From: Porphyra umbilicalis
Lineage: Eukaryota; Rhodophyta; Bangiophyceae; Bangiales; Bangiaceae
Length of the DNA stretch: 64,000 bases
Assembly: GCA_002049455.2 (NCBI GenBank)
Contig: KV918899.1
Coordinates: forward strand, 62,001-126,000
Direction: 5' to 3'
Under the pieces are notes generated by a model, which saw nothing but the letters and a program-made list of their open reading frames with translations, had not been told where the DNA came from and made no database searches. The position numbers were made by a program, and so were the translations under genes. The first letter of the stretch is position 1; each line of letters opens with the position of its first letter. Shown in pieces: positions 32,329 to 44,000 of this stretch.

Positions 32329-33633
32329 TCACGCACTCCCCCCCGCCGATGGCTCCCCTGCCCGCGCCACCGACCGAGTGACCTTGTAGCTCTTGACCTT
32401 CTTCAACAGTGCCTTGGCCTTGGCATCGTTGGCAAAGTGATCCCGCACCGGCTGCAGGAGCCCGTTGAGCGCCTTGGAGAGCGCCGGTTTGAGGTCCCCC
32501 GGGTGGAGCTCCCCCACCGCAAACGCCGCCTCCACCGCGTCTGCGTCATCGTACGTCACGTTCCCCCCATTTTCTTCCTTGCGGGTGACTGTTAGGGAGC
32601 CCGCCGCGGGGATGATCAGGTGGCGCACGTACGCGAGGCAGGGGTTGTTGGCAACCTCCTTCTCCGGGCAAAACGCTTTTTTGATTTTGGAGTTGACGTC
32701 AGCCGCCGTGTCCTCCATCCACACCGCCGAGTCGGCGTCGGACTTGGACATCTTGTCTTGGCCGGCCTTGAGGCCCGGGAGCATCACGTGGGAGAGCACC
32801 ACCGGCTTGTGGGGAATCTTTGGGCGGGTAGCGTCGCAGTACTCGCGGGCGAGCATGTTGACCTTGAGCTGGTCCGTCCCCAGCTGGCAAATGTCGGCTT
32901 TTAGGAAGAAGACGTCCGCCGCCTGCATGCACGGGTAGAGCACCTGGGCGGCAGATAGGTTGTCGTTTTCTTGGCGCCCCATGATGGGCCCGCACCGCTT
33001 GATGCGCGCCAGAGAGTTGAGTCGCGCGACGTCCATCACACGCCGCCAGTACTCGTCCGGCGCCGCGTTGATGCTGTCCGACGCCCACATGAACCGCACG
33101 TGGTCCATGTCCATCCCCGACGCCTTCCACACCTCGATGAAGTACTCACCGACGACGCGGATCTTTTTGAGGTCCCCGCCGAGCTTGTCGTTGAGCGCCG
33201 CAAACCAGTCGGCGACCCAAAACACAAAGTCGCAGCCAGAGGAGGTCAACTTGTTGACATTGACCGCCTTTTGGATGCCCTGCGCAATGTGCATGCGACC
33301 CGACGGCTCAAAGCCGTCATAGCATAGTGGCCGCCGGCCAGTCTTGGAGGTGTGGATCAAGAGGGCGCGCAGCTCCGATTCCTCAATGCACCGGCCGACC
33401 GAGAGGACACGGGCGATGCGGGCTTCCAGCTCAGGGTCTGCTGGCGCCTCTGCGGCGGCAGCTGGGGCGGGCGAGGTAGAGTCACCGGATGTCGCTGTCG
33501 CTGGGGCGGCTTCCGCCTTGGCGGCGAGGGCGTCCGCCGCCGCGGGGGGGCCGTCGCCCACGGCCATCTCGGCCAGCGCTTGAGCCGCTCCGTCAGCAGC
33601 GCCGTCGGCCATGGACGGTCCGGACGTCGCCAC
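32329..33633 (-). CDS. tyrosyl-tRNA synthetase, cytosolic eukaryotic type
   Basis: A single-exon gene of 434 residues that charges tRNA-Tyr. Residues 1-65 are an Ala/Pro-rich extension. The class Ic Rossmann core starts about residue 70. YDGFEPSGRMHIAQG (105-119) carries the HIGH-like motif HIAQ. VADWFAALNDK, the YPCMQAADVFF tyrosine-pocket region, LGTDQ (251-255) and KMSKS (294-298) follow. It is of the archaeal/eukaryotic type and lacks the EMAP-II-like domain of animal enzymes, as in yeast and plants. No organelle-targeting sequence is evident, so I infer the cytosol. ATGs at codons 8 and 22 are alternative starts. It lies head-to-head with the TPM-domain gene (about 495 bp between starts), with a CCAAT box in reverse orientation at about 33,799 that could serve either gene. 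Confidence 0.95.
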   Translation of the reverse strand: MATSGPSMADGAADGAAQALAEMAVGDGPPAAADALAAKAEAAPATATSGDSTSPAPAAAAEAPADPELEARIARVLSVGRCIEESELRALLIHTSKTGRRPLCYDGFEPSGRMHIAQGIQKAVNVNKLTSSGCDFVFWVADWFAALNDKLGGDLKKIRVVGEYFIEVWKASGMDMDHVRFMWASDSINAAPDEYWRRVMDVARLNSLARIKRCGPIMGRQENDNLSAAQVLYPCMQAADVFFLKADICQLGTDQLKVNMLAREYCDATRPKIPHKPVVLSHVMLPGLKAGQDKMSKSDADSAVWMEDTAADVNSKIKKAFCPEKEVANNPCLAYVRHLIIPAAGSLTVTRKEENGGNVTYDDADAVEAAFAVGELHPGDLKPALSKALNGLLQPVRDHFANDAKAKALLKKVKSYKVTRSVARAGEPSAGGSA

Positions 33634-34128
33634 TCACTGACAAAGTAGAAACAGAAATAGAGAAGGACGAACTGTGTGCCACGGTGTGATGCGTAGGCGG
33701 GGGGTGGTCGAGCACTGCGTGTAGCGTCAACAAGCGCATCGCCTGCACGGACGCACCGTTCTGTAGAAGTCGTCGACGTTGTCGCTGCTGGTTGCTGCGA
33801 TTGGTTGTTTTGGAATAAATCCACAGGGGCTACTTAAGCCGTCTTCATTGGAGGAATTATTTCAAGCCCGCATTTGTTTTTCGCCCCTCGGGATCGAGAT
33901 CGTCTTCTGTTGTGCGACCCCCTTCCCACCCAATCGTCGCACGCCCTTGTCGTGCTCCACGCCTTTGTCCTGCTCCATCGCCCCCACCATCGCTGCCGTC
34001 GACGCGTTGACCTTCCTCGCGCTGCTCGTTGTGCGGGACCAGTCTTTCTCCCGACCTGCTTCTCAGCAAGTTCTCCGCTTTTCGTTTGGTGTTGCGGACG
34101 CTTGACGGTCGAGCCCTGCGTTGCTCCC
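33634..34128. promoter_or_regulatory. bidirectional intergenic promoter region
   Basis: The 495 bp between divergent start codons contain GATTGGTTG (inverted CCAAT) at about 33,798. No TATA box is obvious. Confidence 0.35.
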
Positions 34129-35816
34129 ATGGCGGCTTTTGTCCCCTCCCCGCTAGCTGGGTCCCGCCCGTTTGCCCCGCGGAGGTCGGGCCTGTGCAGC
34201 CGGCGGGCGGCGGTGGCGTCGCCCCTGGCGGTTCCAGCGCGCATGAGCCATGGCGGCGTGAATGAGACTCCGTCGCGGATGACCGCTTCTCGTACGCTTT
34301 GCCTACCCTGCTGGGACGTGCCGTCTGGCGCTCCGTGAGCCAGCGTGCGCGCAGCCGTTGCCGCTCGTGGGTGCTTCCTGTATCACTTGACAGGGCGTGC
34401 GTTGTGTGTTTTTCTCCCACGCGCGCTGTGTGCGCTTACTGACATGCTTTTTGTCTGTTACCGCGTATCGACGCCCGTCCGTGCCCCGCCGCTGCTCGCA
34501 TCCCCGCTGTCTCAGTGCGCTCCCTGGCAACGACCGTCGCCGACCGTGCCGTGGCCGACACCAAGCTCCTCGCCGCCACCCTCCCACCTGCCGCTGCCGC
34601 CACGGCCATGGCCCTGGCGCTGCTCACGACGGTGACGGCGGCGGATGTGGCGCGCGCCGAATTCCCCGACACCCCCCCGCCGACCATCTTTTTTGACGAG
34701 GCCAACATTGTGCCCGCCGCCTCTGAGACCCAAATTGTCAAGAGCCTGAACAAACTGGCCGAGTCGTCGGGCCTCACCGTGCGCTTTGTGATGGTCCGCT
34801 CGGTGCCGTACGATACGCTGCCGCAGGAGTATGCAGACCAGCTGTTTCAGGATTGGGGGTTGGGGGACAAGGACGTGCTGTTTGTCGGTGGCTCCAAGGT
34901 GGCTCGGGGAGGTACGTACTCTGCTTTTGGATGTCTAGGTGTTGCACGTGCGGCGGCGACTCGGTGCCAGGCGAACAGAGACGGCAGAGAGCGGGTTCGG
35001 AGCGCGCCGAAAGTGTGGGCTCCCCGAATCGCTAGGTGAGCTCGCTCACCACCGTGCAGGATCTGACGCTGTGGTCTTTCTCTTTTGTTTCGCTCTTGGT
35101 GGCGGCGTGTCGTGCTCGATTTGCTGCACGTGCAGGTCTGGCCCTGGGCGCGGACGCCAAGAAGCTCGTGACGCCGGAGCAGGTCGAGTCGATTGGCGCG
35201 GACACCTTCTCGTACAAGGCCATTGAGGCGCAGTACAGTCTGGCCGCCTCTGATGTGATCAACAGGCTCATCCCTGTCCTCAATGGCCGTACGTTTCTCG
35301 TTTGTTTTTTTCTGGCCGTGGGTTCGTGCCGTTTTGCCTGTGACCCTGTGAGACACAAGCGCTCTGCCGCGTCCACGGGGGGCTGACGACTGACATGCGA
35401 TTTCGTTTTGCTCTTGCGGTTTTGCATTGTTTGATTCCCCTTTTGAGTTTTTCAGGTGAGGACCCCGGCCCGCCCGTCATCATTCGTGAGGACGTCAGCC
35501 CCACGTTCAAGAGCAAGAAGGACACCAACGAGGAGCGTAGCAAGTACTCGACCGTTGTTATCGTGCTGTTGGTTGTGGCCTGCTTGGTGCCGATGCTCCA
35601 GTACTACGTACGTTGGTTGTGCAATCGTCCGTCTTGCCTCTACCGTGCTGGCGGCGGGCCCTTGTCATGCAATAGGCTGGAAGGCGCTGCACTCGCGTTG
35701 AGCTTGCAGCCGACGACTAACTCGGAAGCTCTACGACACCTCATGTCTTGGAAAGACCTGTTGTATGCTGTGTGTCGCGCTTCCCCGTGCTACAGTGGTA
35801 CGTCAAGGACGACTAA
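34129..35816 (+). CDS. TPM-domain thylakoid protein, Psb32/TLP18.3-like, five exons
   Basis: Predicted exons are 34,129-34,291, 34,516-34,911, 35,136-35,288, 35,456-35,607 and 35,796-35,816, giving 294 residues. Introns are 224, 224, 167 and 188 bp; donors are GTACGC then GTACGT three times. Exon 1 encodes a Ser/Arg/Ala-rich plastid transit peptide (MAAFVPSPLAGSRPFAPRRS). A second hydrophobic stretch near residues 80-95 ending ARAEFP suggests lumenal targeting. The TPM domain (about 110-230) runs from PPTIFFDEANIV through RFVMVRSVPYDTLP and DVLFVGG. A C-terminal membrane anchor (TVVIVLLVVACLVPMLQYY) is followed by WYVKDD from the last 21-nt exon. By family, Psb32/TLP18.3 proteins help photosystem II repair and assembly. 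The exon 1 donor at 34,292 was chosen because it is the only nearby GT that keeps phase; exon 5 is short but completes a typical end. Confidence 0.85.
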
Positions 35817-36183
35817 ATTTATGGGTCGACGCCTCCATGGTGGCAGTTGGCAAGCCGCTGGCTCCTTGGCGTCCTGCCCCTCCTCGGCTGCTGTGGGGTC
35901 GCTACGTTCTTCCCGAGACTCCGCCCTGCCTGTCGCGGGGTGGCCTTCGTCCTGGTGGCCAGTAATAATCTCTGGCGCCCAGGGGTTGGGGCACCAGGAT
36001 TGCGCTGTCGTATTCCCTAGCACGTATGGGTCAGCACGTGTATACCACAGACAATTTTTTCTTCCTTCTCACTCTGGCCGCTGTTTCTGGGCCCTGCCCG
36101 CCGGTGACCCCGATGGCCATTTGGAATGGTGGCCTCCAGCGCTTCCAAAACATTGTGCATTCACGCCCACGCGCAACACCCCC

Positions 36184-37891
36184 CTAGAGCACCAGCGCCT
36201 TCTGGGCCATGGCCATGACACCCTCAAAGGTCTTGTTCCCCCCAATGAACCCGCTCGCATGCACAAACACGCACCCGTCAATGCCCGTGAGCTTGTCCAG
36301 CTCCGCGTCCCGCACCCCCCGCCACGCTTCGGGCAGCTTCTTGCGGCTGTCAAACGACTCGGGGGTTGGCGGCACGGCTTGGATGCGCCACCCCCCCACC
36401 CGCCCATCCTCGTACACAACGTACAGGATTTCTCCCTCGGCGCCCGCCGCCCGCTCGGCGGCAAACAGGTGCGCCTTCCACGGCGCATATGGGGAGAAGA
36501 CGAGGACCTTGCCCGACGCGTCCGCCTCCCAGCGGCTGCCGAGAGCGGCGGCCACGACGGTGCGGGCGGGGAGCCACGAGGCGACCACATCCACGACCGT
36601 CGCCGCAAACTCCCCGCCGGCAAGCACCGAGGCGGCGAGGAAGCGGCCGGTCGGCCCGCCAAGCAGATCCGTCGCCGCGTTGACGTCCTCGTTCCACCGG
36701 CCGTTGAGGCGGCCGACGCGCGCCGACAGGCCCGTGGAGCTTTGGTATTGTGCCACGGCGGGGGCGGAGCGCGACGGCGGCGGCGCCGCCGCCGCCGCCG
36801 TCGGCGCCGCCGCCCCGTCACCGCCGCCGTCGGCCGCAGGGTCCTCGCACAACGACGGGCACGGCGCCGACACGTACTGCGGGATGCCGTTATCCACCGC
36901 GTCGACGGCCTCCACAAACGACTCGTACACCTTGGCGTACACGGCGGTGGCGTCCTCCGCGCTCAGGGCGGGGAGGCCCGCGTCGGCGACAATCGCCGCA
37001 ATGACGTCGGCGCCAAAGTGTTTGTACACGAGGCCCGCCGAGGAGAGTTTGGTGCCCCACGTCTTGCCGGGCGTGACGAGCGTCGTGTGGAACTCCCGCT
37101 GGTGATGGTCGTACCGGTGGGAGGCGGGCTCATACGTGGCGCCAACGTCGACGACAATGTCGGCGGTGGCGAGGAGCTCGGGCTTGCGCGTGCGAAGGAG
37201 CGACGCGTTGGCGTACTGGGGGAGGCGGCGGAGCATGTAGACGGCCAGCGCCTCGTCACAATCTGTTTTGAGGGCAACGAACAGAGTTGTGGCAGCCAGG
37301 CAGGTAAGGAGGGGGGCGAGTCCGGCAGACGGGGCGGCGCAGGAGCCAGGCGACAAGCACACATGCGCGCAAAAGTGATGTCAGCGACATGTGCAGCACC
37401 GGCCAAAGCTACAGATAGCATGGGTGGTGACTCGGTCTAGGAGAGCACACTTTGCCACCCTCCCAGCGCTCGCCCCCGCCACCCCCCAGTGCTCGCCTCG
37501 ACCACGGTCCCGCGCCGCCCGCCAACGTACGAAACGTGCCGTCATGCGTGGCAATCGTGAGCGACTTGGTCGCCGCGCCCGCGTCACCCCCAGCCGCAGC
37601 CGCCGTTTCCATCGGGTTTTCCTTCGAAGCCATGCGCGCGGCGGCCGGCGCCCGGCGGGCCCCCGACAGCGACGGCGGGGCGCGACCGGGAGGCGCCGAC
37701 CGGCGGCGGCCGACGGTCGCAGCGGCGGCGGCGGCAGCGGCGGTGGAACGAGGCAACAGCGTGGGGGACGCGAGGAAGGAGGAGTGGCGACCGGCAAAAG
37801 TCGGCAGCCACAGCGCGCCGCACGTGACCAAGCGGGGGGCAAAGGCGAGGCGGCGGAGCATGGTCTGCAACGCGCAAAGCGACCGGTACAC
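36184..37891 (-). CDS. MYG1 family exonuclease (DHH-like), two exons
   Basis: Exon 1 is 37,531-37,891, intron 37,263-37,530 (GTACGT...CAG, 268 bp), exon 2 36,184-37,262, giving 479 residues. The junction rebuilds the family signature IATHDGTF-HCDEAL (about 113-126). RTRKPELL, ADIVVDVG and RYDHHQREF (D172-H173-H174) follow, then VDAVDNGI. The C-terminal half holds RWNEDVNAATDLL and the conserved end KTFEGVMAMAQKAL. MYG1 (UPF0160) is a 3'-5' RNA exonuclease in nucleus and mitochondria. Here the extra N-terminus (about 85 residues, Arg/Ala/Ser-rich, starting MYRSLCALQTMLRRLAFAPR) looks like a mitochondrial or plastid presequence. ATGs at codons 11 and 86 are alternative starts. An Ala/Pro insertion (about 265-295) replaces a usually short loop. 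It converges with the TPM gene (367 bp). Confidence 0.92.
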
Positions 37892-37952
37892 GCCAGACTC
37901 TGACGACCCCCGACGTGCGCCGGCGGCGCCGTCAAAACTCGATCAGATGCTG

Positions 37953-37960
37953 TATTTAAA
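37953..37960 (-). promoter_or_regulatory. possible TATA box of the MYG1 gene
   Basis: TTTAAATA on the minus strand, about 62 bases upstream of the first ATG in a locally AT-rich patch. Confidence 0.4.
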
Positions 37961-38016
37961 GTAAAGTTTGGTCTCATTGGCAGGAGGGCACACTCACCAG
38001 GCGAGGCACTCGGCTG

Positions 38017-38657
38017 TACAATCGTTATGCATTTTCATGGCAGGGGTGCGCCACAAAAGTAGCACCTTCTTTCAGTCCGAGATCGCGAGAGATCACGGTC
38101 CTGAGGCTCTGGGGGCCATTCACTCGTAGAGCATGCTCTCCAAGTGAATGGCACAAAAGCGAATAATGAGTGTACTGAGCAATATGGTCAAAACTCAAGT
38201 CGATGTATATGAAAGTGAACACACACTTTCGATGGGGATCCCGATTCTCAGCAGCGATCATCTCGCGTGTGAGAGAAATGGCCTCCCTGACAATGACAGG
38301 CCGATCAAGCAATGCACTTGCAGTCAATCCAAGCTCAATTCAAAGTCAATTATGTTGGGACACGGCCCTGCAGCGAACCATATACCTACCAATTAGCCAT
38401 TTGTCTGCTTTACTGTATCGCAGGCGTCATTCCCTTCAAAACAGAAATGTTCACAAGAGAATATGGGTCGCGAGACTTCGATTCCTGCCGGTGCAGGCCA
38501 CTACTACAGTCGTTATGCGTTTTCATGGTAGAGGTGCGCCACAAAAGTAGCACCCTCTTTCAGTCCGAGATCGCGAGAGATCGCGGTCCTGAGGCTCTAG
38601 GGGCCATTCACTTGTAGAGCATGCTCTCCAAGTGAATGGCACATAAGCGAATAATGA
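38017..38657. repeat. direct repeat pair (~150 bp each) with a 38-bp palindrome
   Basis: Copies at about 38,017-38,169 and 38,505-38,657 (offset 488) share CGTTATGC(A/G)TTTTCATGG, GTGCGCCACAAAAGTAGCAC and TTTCAGTCCGAGATCGCGAG, differing at only a few positions. Each contains a near-perfect palindrome, 38,115-38,152 and 38,603-38,640, with arms GCCATTCACTYG and CAAGTGAATGGC around AGAGCATGCTCT. The 335 bases between show no gene. Repeats of this size could be ends of a miniature retroelement, but no primer-binding site or TG...CA ends were found. Confidence 0.75.
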
Positions 38658-39264
38658 CTGTTCTCATACAGTGCATTCTCGTCATAACGTCCACGCTGAT
38701 TCACATAAATCTGCCAGATTGAAGTTTAAAGTCGCTTGTATCCGATTCGCTGAAGAGATTTGAAGCCTTCGAACTATGCTGCGGCGGCTCGGCTTTCGAG
38801 GCTTCCTTTCAGTCTTGTCGCGTGCGATTGGACCGTGAAGGGCGTTGTCACGATCATAATTAATTATCTGGCAACGTCCCCCACTGCCCCAGCGCCTTTT
38901 CTCGGTCAGAATCCTGAGACTGTTACCTGTCGGCTCACTCCGTCCTCACATTGTCTGATATGGAGCCGAACTGTCCCACACCAACAGGCCCCGCACCACC
39001 AAATTTAGAACTGCCAGAGGCGGTCCGCTCCAGAAGCCATGGCTTTTGAACAGCATCTGGCGCCTCAATTCGTTACCCAGCGCGCATATGATCTACGCCA
39101 ACTTCGGTTTTGTTTCGCATAAGTCTCTTGTATCCGTGGACGTTATAACGAGAATGCACTGTAGTGTGCTGAATCAGGGTGTGTCTTGTACACATTATTA
39201 AACATGAGCTGTCAATTGAGTGAAGTATGGACAACGCGGTTCGCTTCATCGAGCGACTCGTTTA
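38658..39264. other. AT-richer non-coding DNA
   Basis: No gene or repeat recognised between the direct repeat and the next transposon. Confidence 0.4.
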
Positions 39265-40826
39265 CCGCCGTTCTCCCAAGAATCCCGCACTCCAACAGTT
39301 GCAATTCCAGGCACGTGCGTGCAATACCCTGGCCCTCAGGGCGGTGGCGCGCTCGGCGACGCATCGACACCGGACACGCCGGCCGGCTCCATAGCCGCGA
39401 GCGCACACGGGGGCACGTACAGCAATGCTGCCGTGGTAGGGAGAATGTGGGGCGGGGAAAGGGGTGCCGCCGCCGCCACCGCAGCGGCGGCGGCCCGCCG
39501 GCGTCGTGCGGTGCCCACGGGCGAGGCCGTCACTCCGCTGCGCAGCGTACCTTCGCACGGCGGGCAGGGTGGCCGACACGGCGCACGGGCGGGCGGGTGG
39601 GACTGATCGCCGCGTGATGAGGCGCCTGCAACCGTGCCACTAGATGGCGTCAGCAACCGCCGACATGCCGCCGCAACGGAAGACGGCGCGCAGGCACGAT
39701 CGTCCGCGGGTGATCGCGGGCGCGTCAAGCCCCGGAAGTCGCTGCGCGTGGTCACCGCGCGCAACTCGGGGCGGTAGAGGGGGCACGGGGGCAGGCGCCG
39801 TCCGGGCCCAGTGACCCCTGTGGCAGGACAGTCCTTCTCAGCCACGTAACTCTATTCGCTTTTAGCGTCATCGCGACCCTTCCAACACTGACACGCCCTC
39901 AGATCCCTGAGGACACGAATGCAGACTGCCACCTCTGAAACGGAGAACAAGTCCCTTGATCTAAGTATATGTGTGCATCACTACACTTTGAGAGCACCCT
40001 GTCCTAAAGGCCAGGGAAAAGAGTTCCAATTCCAGGCACGTGCGCGCAATACCCTGGTCTTCAGGGCGGTGGCGCGGTCGGCGACGCATCGACACCGGAC
40101 ACGCCGGCCGGCTCCATAGCCGCGAGCGCACACGGGGGCACGTACAGCCACGCTGCCGTGGCGGGGAGAATGTGGGGCGGGGAAAAGGGTGCCGCCGCCG
40201 CCACCGCAGCGGCGGCGGCCCGCCGGCGTCGCGCGACGCCCACAGGAGGGGCCGTCACTCCGCCGCGCAGCGCACCTGCGCACGGCGGGCAGGGCGGCCG
40301 ACACGGCGCACGGGCGGGCGGGTGGGACTGATCGCCGCGCGATGGGGCGCCTCCAACCGCTCCGCTAGGTGGCGTCAGCAACCGCCGACGCGCCGCCACA
40401 ACAGAAGACGGCGCGCAGGCACGATCACCCGCGGGTCATCGTGGGCGCGTCGAACCCCGGAAGTCGCTGCGCGCGGTCGCTGCGCGCAACTCGGGGCGGT
40501 GGGGGGGGGCAGAGGGGCAGACGCCGTCCCGGCCCTGTGACCCTTGTGGAAGGAGAGTCCTTCTCAGCCACGTAACTCTATTCGCTTTTTAGCGTCATCG
40601 CGACCCTTCCAACTCTGACACGCCCTCAGATCCCTGAGGGTACGAATGCAGACTCCCACCTCTGAAACCGAGATCAAGTTCCGTTATCTAAGTATATGTG
40701 TGCATCACTACACTTTGAGAGCACCCTGTCCTGAAGGCCAGGGAAATCGGCCTCTACCACCCGGCGTAGGCCGATTTGGATCTCTTTTGCAACAGTTGAA
40801 GTGCGGGATTTTTTGGAGAACGGCTG
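39265..40826. mobile_element. non-autonomous TA-flanked DNA transposon, 1562 bp
   Basis: Terminal inverted repeats of 40 bp match at 35 positions: left 39,265-39,304 starts CCGCCGTTCTCCC, and right 40,787-40,826 read inward starts CAGCCGTTCTCCA. Both reach GCACTYCAACWGTTGCAA. TA lies directly outside each end (39,263-64 and 40,827-28), as expected for Tc1/mariner/pogo-type target duplication. There is no transposase inside. The interior is a tandem duplication (next entry). Confidence 0.8.
39303..40749. repeat. internal tandem duplication, two ~726-bp copies
   Basis: Copy 1 (39,303 to about 40,022) and copy 2 (40,028 to about 40,749) are highly similar, from AATTCCAGGCACGTGCG through the GCCGCCGCCGCCACC core, CAGCCACGTAACTCTATTCGC and TCTAAGTATATGTGTGCATC to the CCAGGGAAA end. 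The only open frames are GC-driven. Confidence 0.85.
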
Positions 40827-41009
40827 TAGACCTGCAGGGGCTGTCGACGTGGACAAAGATGCCGGCCATTGCCGCGATGCGTGCATGCTTGGAGCTATCG
40901 GTGCGCTCCGTAATGGTTGTTCCGTTGGTGAGAATACCAAACCATCCCCCAACCACTAAGCCAAGTTGGCAGTGCCCATGCACGAGAACCTCTCTTCGAG
41001 GCATGTCTA

Positions 41010-44000
41010 CAGTGGGTCCTCTCATCTGTTCCGACGTTACCCCAAACAGTGACCTCTGCTGAGAATCGGGTTTTAGAAGCTAAATATGAAAATGGACAAC
41101 GACCGTCCAAGAGAGGCCTTTTCAATTGGCCTTTGAGTGGTAAGTGGACGTTCCAGTCGCATGCCCGAGATTGAATTCTTACGTTAAATCCAAGCCAACT
41201 GCTTGGGCGTCATCATGCGACCTTGGTCGGAAGAGTCAGACTCATGCGCACGGCCGACACAGAAGCAGCCGCGCGGGCCCTTCGCGGCGCCAGCGACCCT
41301 CAATCGGGGCCGCATGCCTCCTATTTTACCCTCCCCCGTCATTCCTTAGTGATCCCTCTCGCCTTGCTCCCCCCTCCACGCGTCGCCGACGCAGACGCTT
41401 GTTGTCTCATGTCCGCGCCGGCCCTGTAGTCTCGTGGGGTCTCCCCCCACCCTCCCCCCCCCGCCCCGTCCCCCCGCGTGATGTACTCGTGCAATCCTGT
41501 CGAGGGCAAAGTCTGCGTAGCGCCCGTACTATTTTATGCGTTGCGTTTGCATTCATGCTGTGGTGTTGAGCGGACCGGTCAGGGAGAGGTGTGCGGGGCG
41601 GGGCGGGGGGGGGGAAGTGACACCCTCTGGCAGACTCTGGGACACAAAGATGCACTCGCTGCCACTGCTCACAGAACACTGCAATGCACAGGTGGGTTGG
41701 AAGTACGCACATGAGTGGGAAAACAGTGGAGGGGCGGCGGGGGGGCGCGCAGTGCGTGAGAGAAACAGTGCAGTGCCTGTGCAGCAGGCCAAATTGCAGG
41801 TGTGGACGGTGCTTCGTGTGAGAGTCAAGTCGTTTTTTTTCTGGACCACGAAGAAGAGCGCGTGGAGCCAATATGGGAGGAGAGATGGGCACAACTATGA
41901 CTAGGTCGAGATAATCTCTGTCATCTGGTTCACAATCTCAAAGAGCGCCCCGCGGTCATCTTCCGAACCCAGCCATCCGCGGAAATTGGGCAGGGCATCC
42001 GGATCATTGCCCGACAGTAGCTGGCTGCCAATGGCGGCGCCGTCGCCCCCCGAGCTCTGAGGGGAGCGCAACATATCGATGATGACGTTGGCGTGCGCGT
42101 CGTCATCAGGGGGCGCGTCGTTGAGCTCGGTCTCCGCCTCCAGTCGCTCGCGGACCTTGGTCTCGACACACGTCGGCAGGCACCTCGCTTTCAGCCAGCA
42201 GCGCATAATGCACGACGGCGTGATCTGCTCAAAATTGGACTTGAGGAGCCTCATCGCATCGAGGACGTGAGGGCTCTTGCCGTCATCAACTCCGAGGGTG
42301 CCGCGTCGTGCCCCAATCTGGCGCGCCAGGCGTGCCTCGGTGGCCATCGGGGACTCGGCGGCATGCTCGTCCGCGCAGACAAGCATCTTGCTGGTCATCT
42401 CCCGCTTGTAGATGCACTTGGTGCAGTGGATAATCCCCTGGTCGCACGCCTGAAACCAGGCCGTCGTGTTGGCGGGGAGACCCTCGACGGAGAGCTGGTC
42501 GGTCTCCAGGTTCATGATGTGACCGCTGGCATTGTCCAGCAGCAGCACGGCCTTGGAGCTTTTGAAAGCGACCAGCGCCTCGCAAAAATCAGCCAACCAC
42601 AGACGGTACACGTGCTCGTCCATCCACCCATTTTTTTGGGAGTAGTACTTGAGAGGAAGAAATTCGGCCTGTCCACGAAAGCATTCTGGTTGCGAGGCCG
42701 AGCCAATCACCGAGATGAACTTGAAGGTGCCCGTCGCGTTAACGCACACTACCGCGGTCAATCGGGCCTTGGCCCGCTGCAGCGGTGTCCCCCGCATGGT
42801 GCGCGCCTCCTGCTTCAACACGTAGGAGCGCGTAGGCGCGAGCTGGTAGAACAAGGCCGCGTCGTCCATATTGAAGACCATGTCAGGGTCCATGCCCGCC
42901 ATCTTAGCCCGCAGCTCGACCATCTTCTGCTCAGCGTCCACAGGGGGGGTAGAGCCACCCGTGCCGTGAAGGCGGATGCTCTTGACTTGATGGCGACGTA
43001 AAAAGCCCTGGACAAAGCCATTTGACGCTGTGAATGGGCGTCCAGGGTATAGTTGCGAGGCGTACTGTCGTGCCCGAGTCTTGAGGGTCAACAACGAGAT
43101 GGGCAGCTGGGTGCCGCCTGCCCCTTGAGCTTGGGTAAACCACTCAAACAACTTGGCGTCCACCAGTGGGAACCTCGGTGGTCGCGCAGTTCGGAAGACG
43201 TGGGGCACTCCTGCACTCGCCGCCCGCCAAACATGTTCCCGTCTGGTGAAATTTTTGCGCACCGCCCGCTCGGAGACGCCATAGCGCTCGGCAAGCACGT
43301 CCACCGAGATCTTGTCCTGCATTTGGGTGATCAGGAGGAGCCGTTGTTGCAGGGTGAGGGTGGTCTTCTTGTAGATTCTGGCCGCGGGAAGGGCTGGGGA
43401 GGAGGGGGGCGCGCGGGGCTCCATTTTAGCCACTTGCGAAAGAAACCAGCAAAAAATCAAGCAAGCACAGAATTAGACACAAGCGGGTCGAAGAAGAACA
43501 ACGGACCAGGCAGCAAAGCAATGTTAGTATTCTCTCACCAACCACGAACAGAAACAAGTGAGCGGGTGGTGCGGGTGGTCTGGAAACAGGTACCAACACG
43601 CAGAATAGAGATCACCACCCCCACATGGCCAGTGCACCTACGGTAAAGTAAGAGGCTGCTACGGACGTCGGGGGTACGCCGGAGATCGAGGGCGTCGCTG
43701 GATGGGCTCCCGTAGGCGTCGTGTTGTGGATGTCGCTGCTGCGGCCAGTGGAGGGTGCCAGTGGAGTGTGTGACACCAGCGTCCTGTGATCGACGACGCA
43801 CGGTTTTTATCGGGGAAGGCGACTGAGACGACTGCACCTTGACTCCCCGGAAGTACGCAAAAGAAATTCAAAACCTGTCGTCGACATCTCGTTGATATCT
43901 ACTGGAGCTCGAATTTCAATTAGATCTTTCTCCGTAATGGAACGGCGGATCCTCTTGTTTACGGTGCTAAATACTTTCCTCGAAAGTCACTTGCGGAACT

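Noticed and set aside
36209-37105. 298-codon plus-strand ORF
   Set aside because: Antisense of the MYG1 exon, which has full family motifs.
38017-38657. TRIM-type miniature LTR retroelement
   Set aside because: Direct repeats lack clear TG...CA ends, and no primer-binding site or polypurine tract was identified between them.
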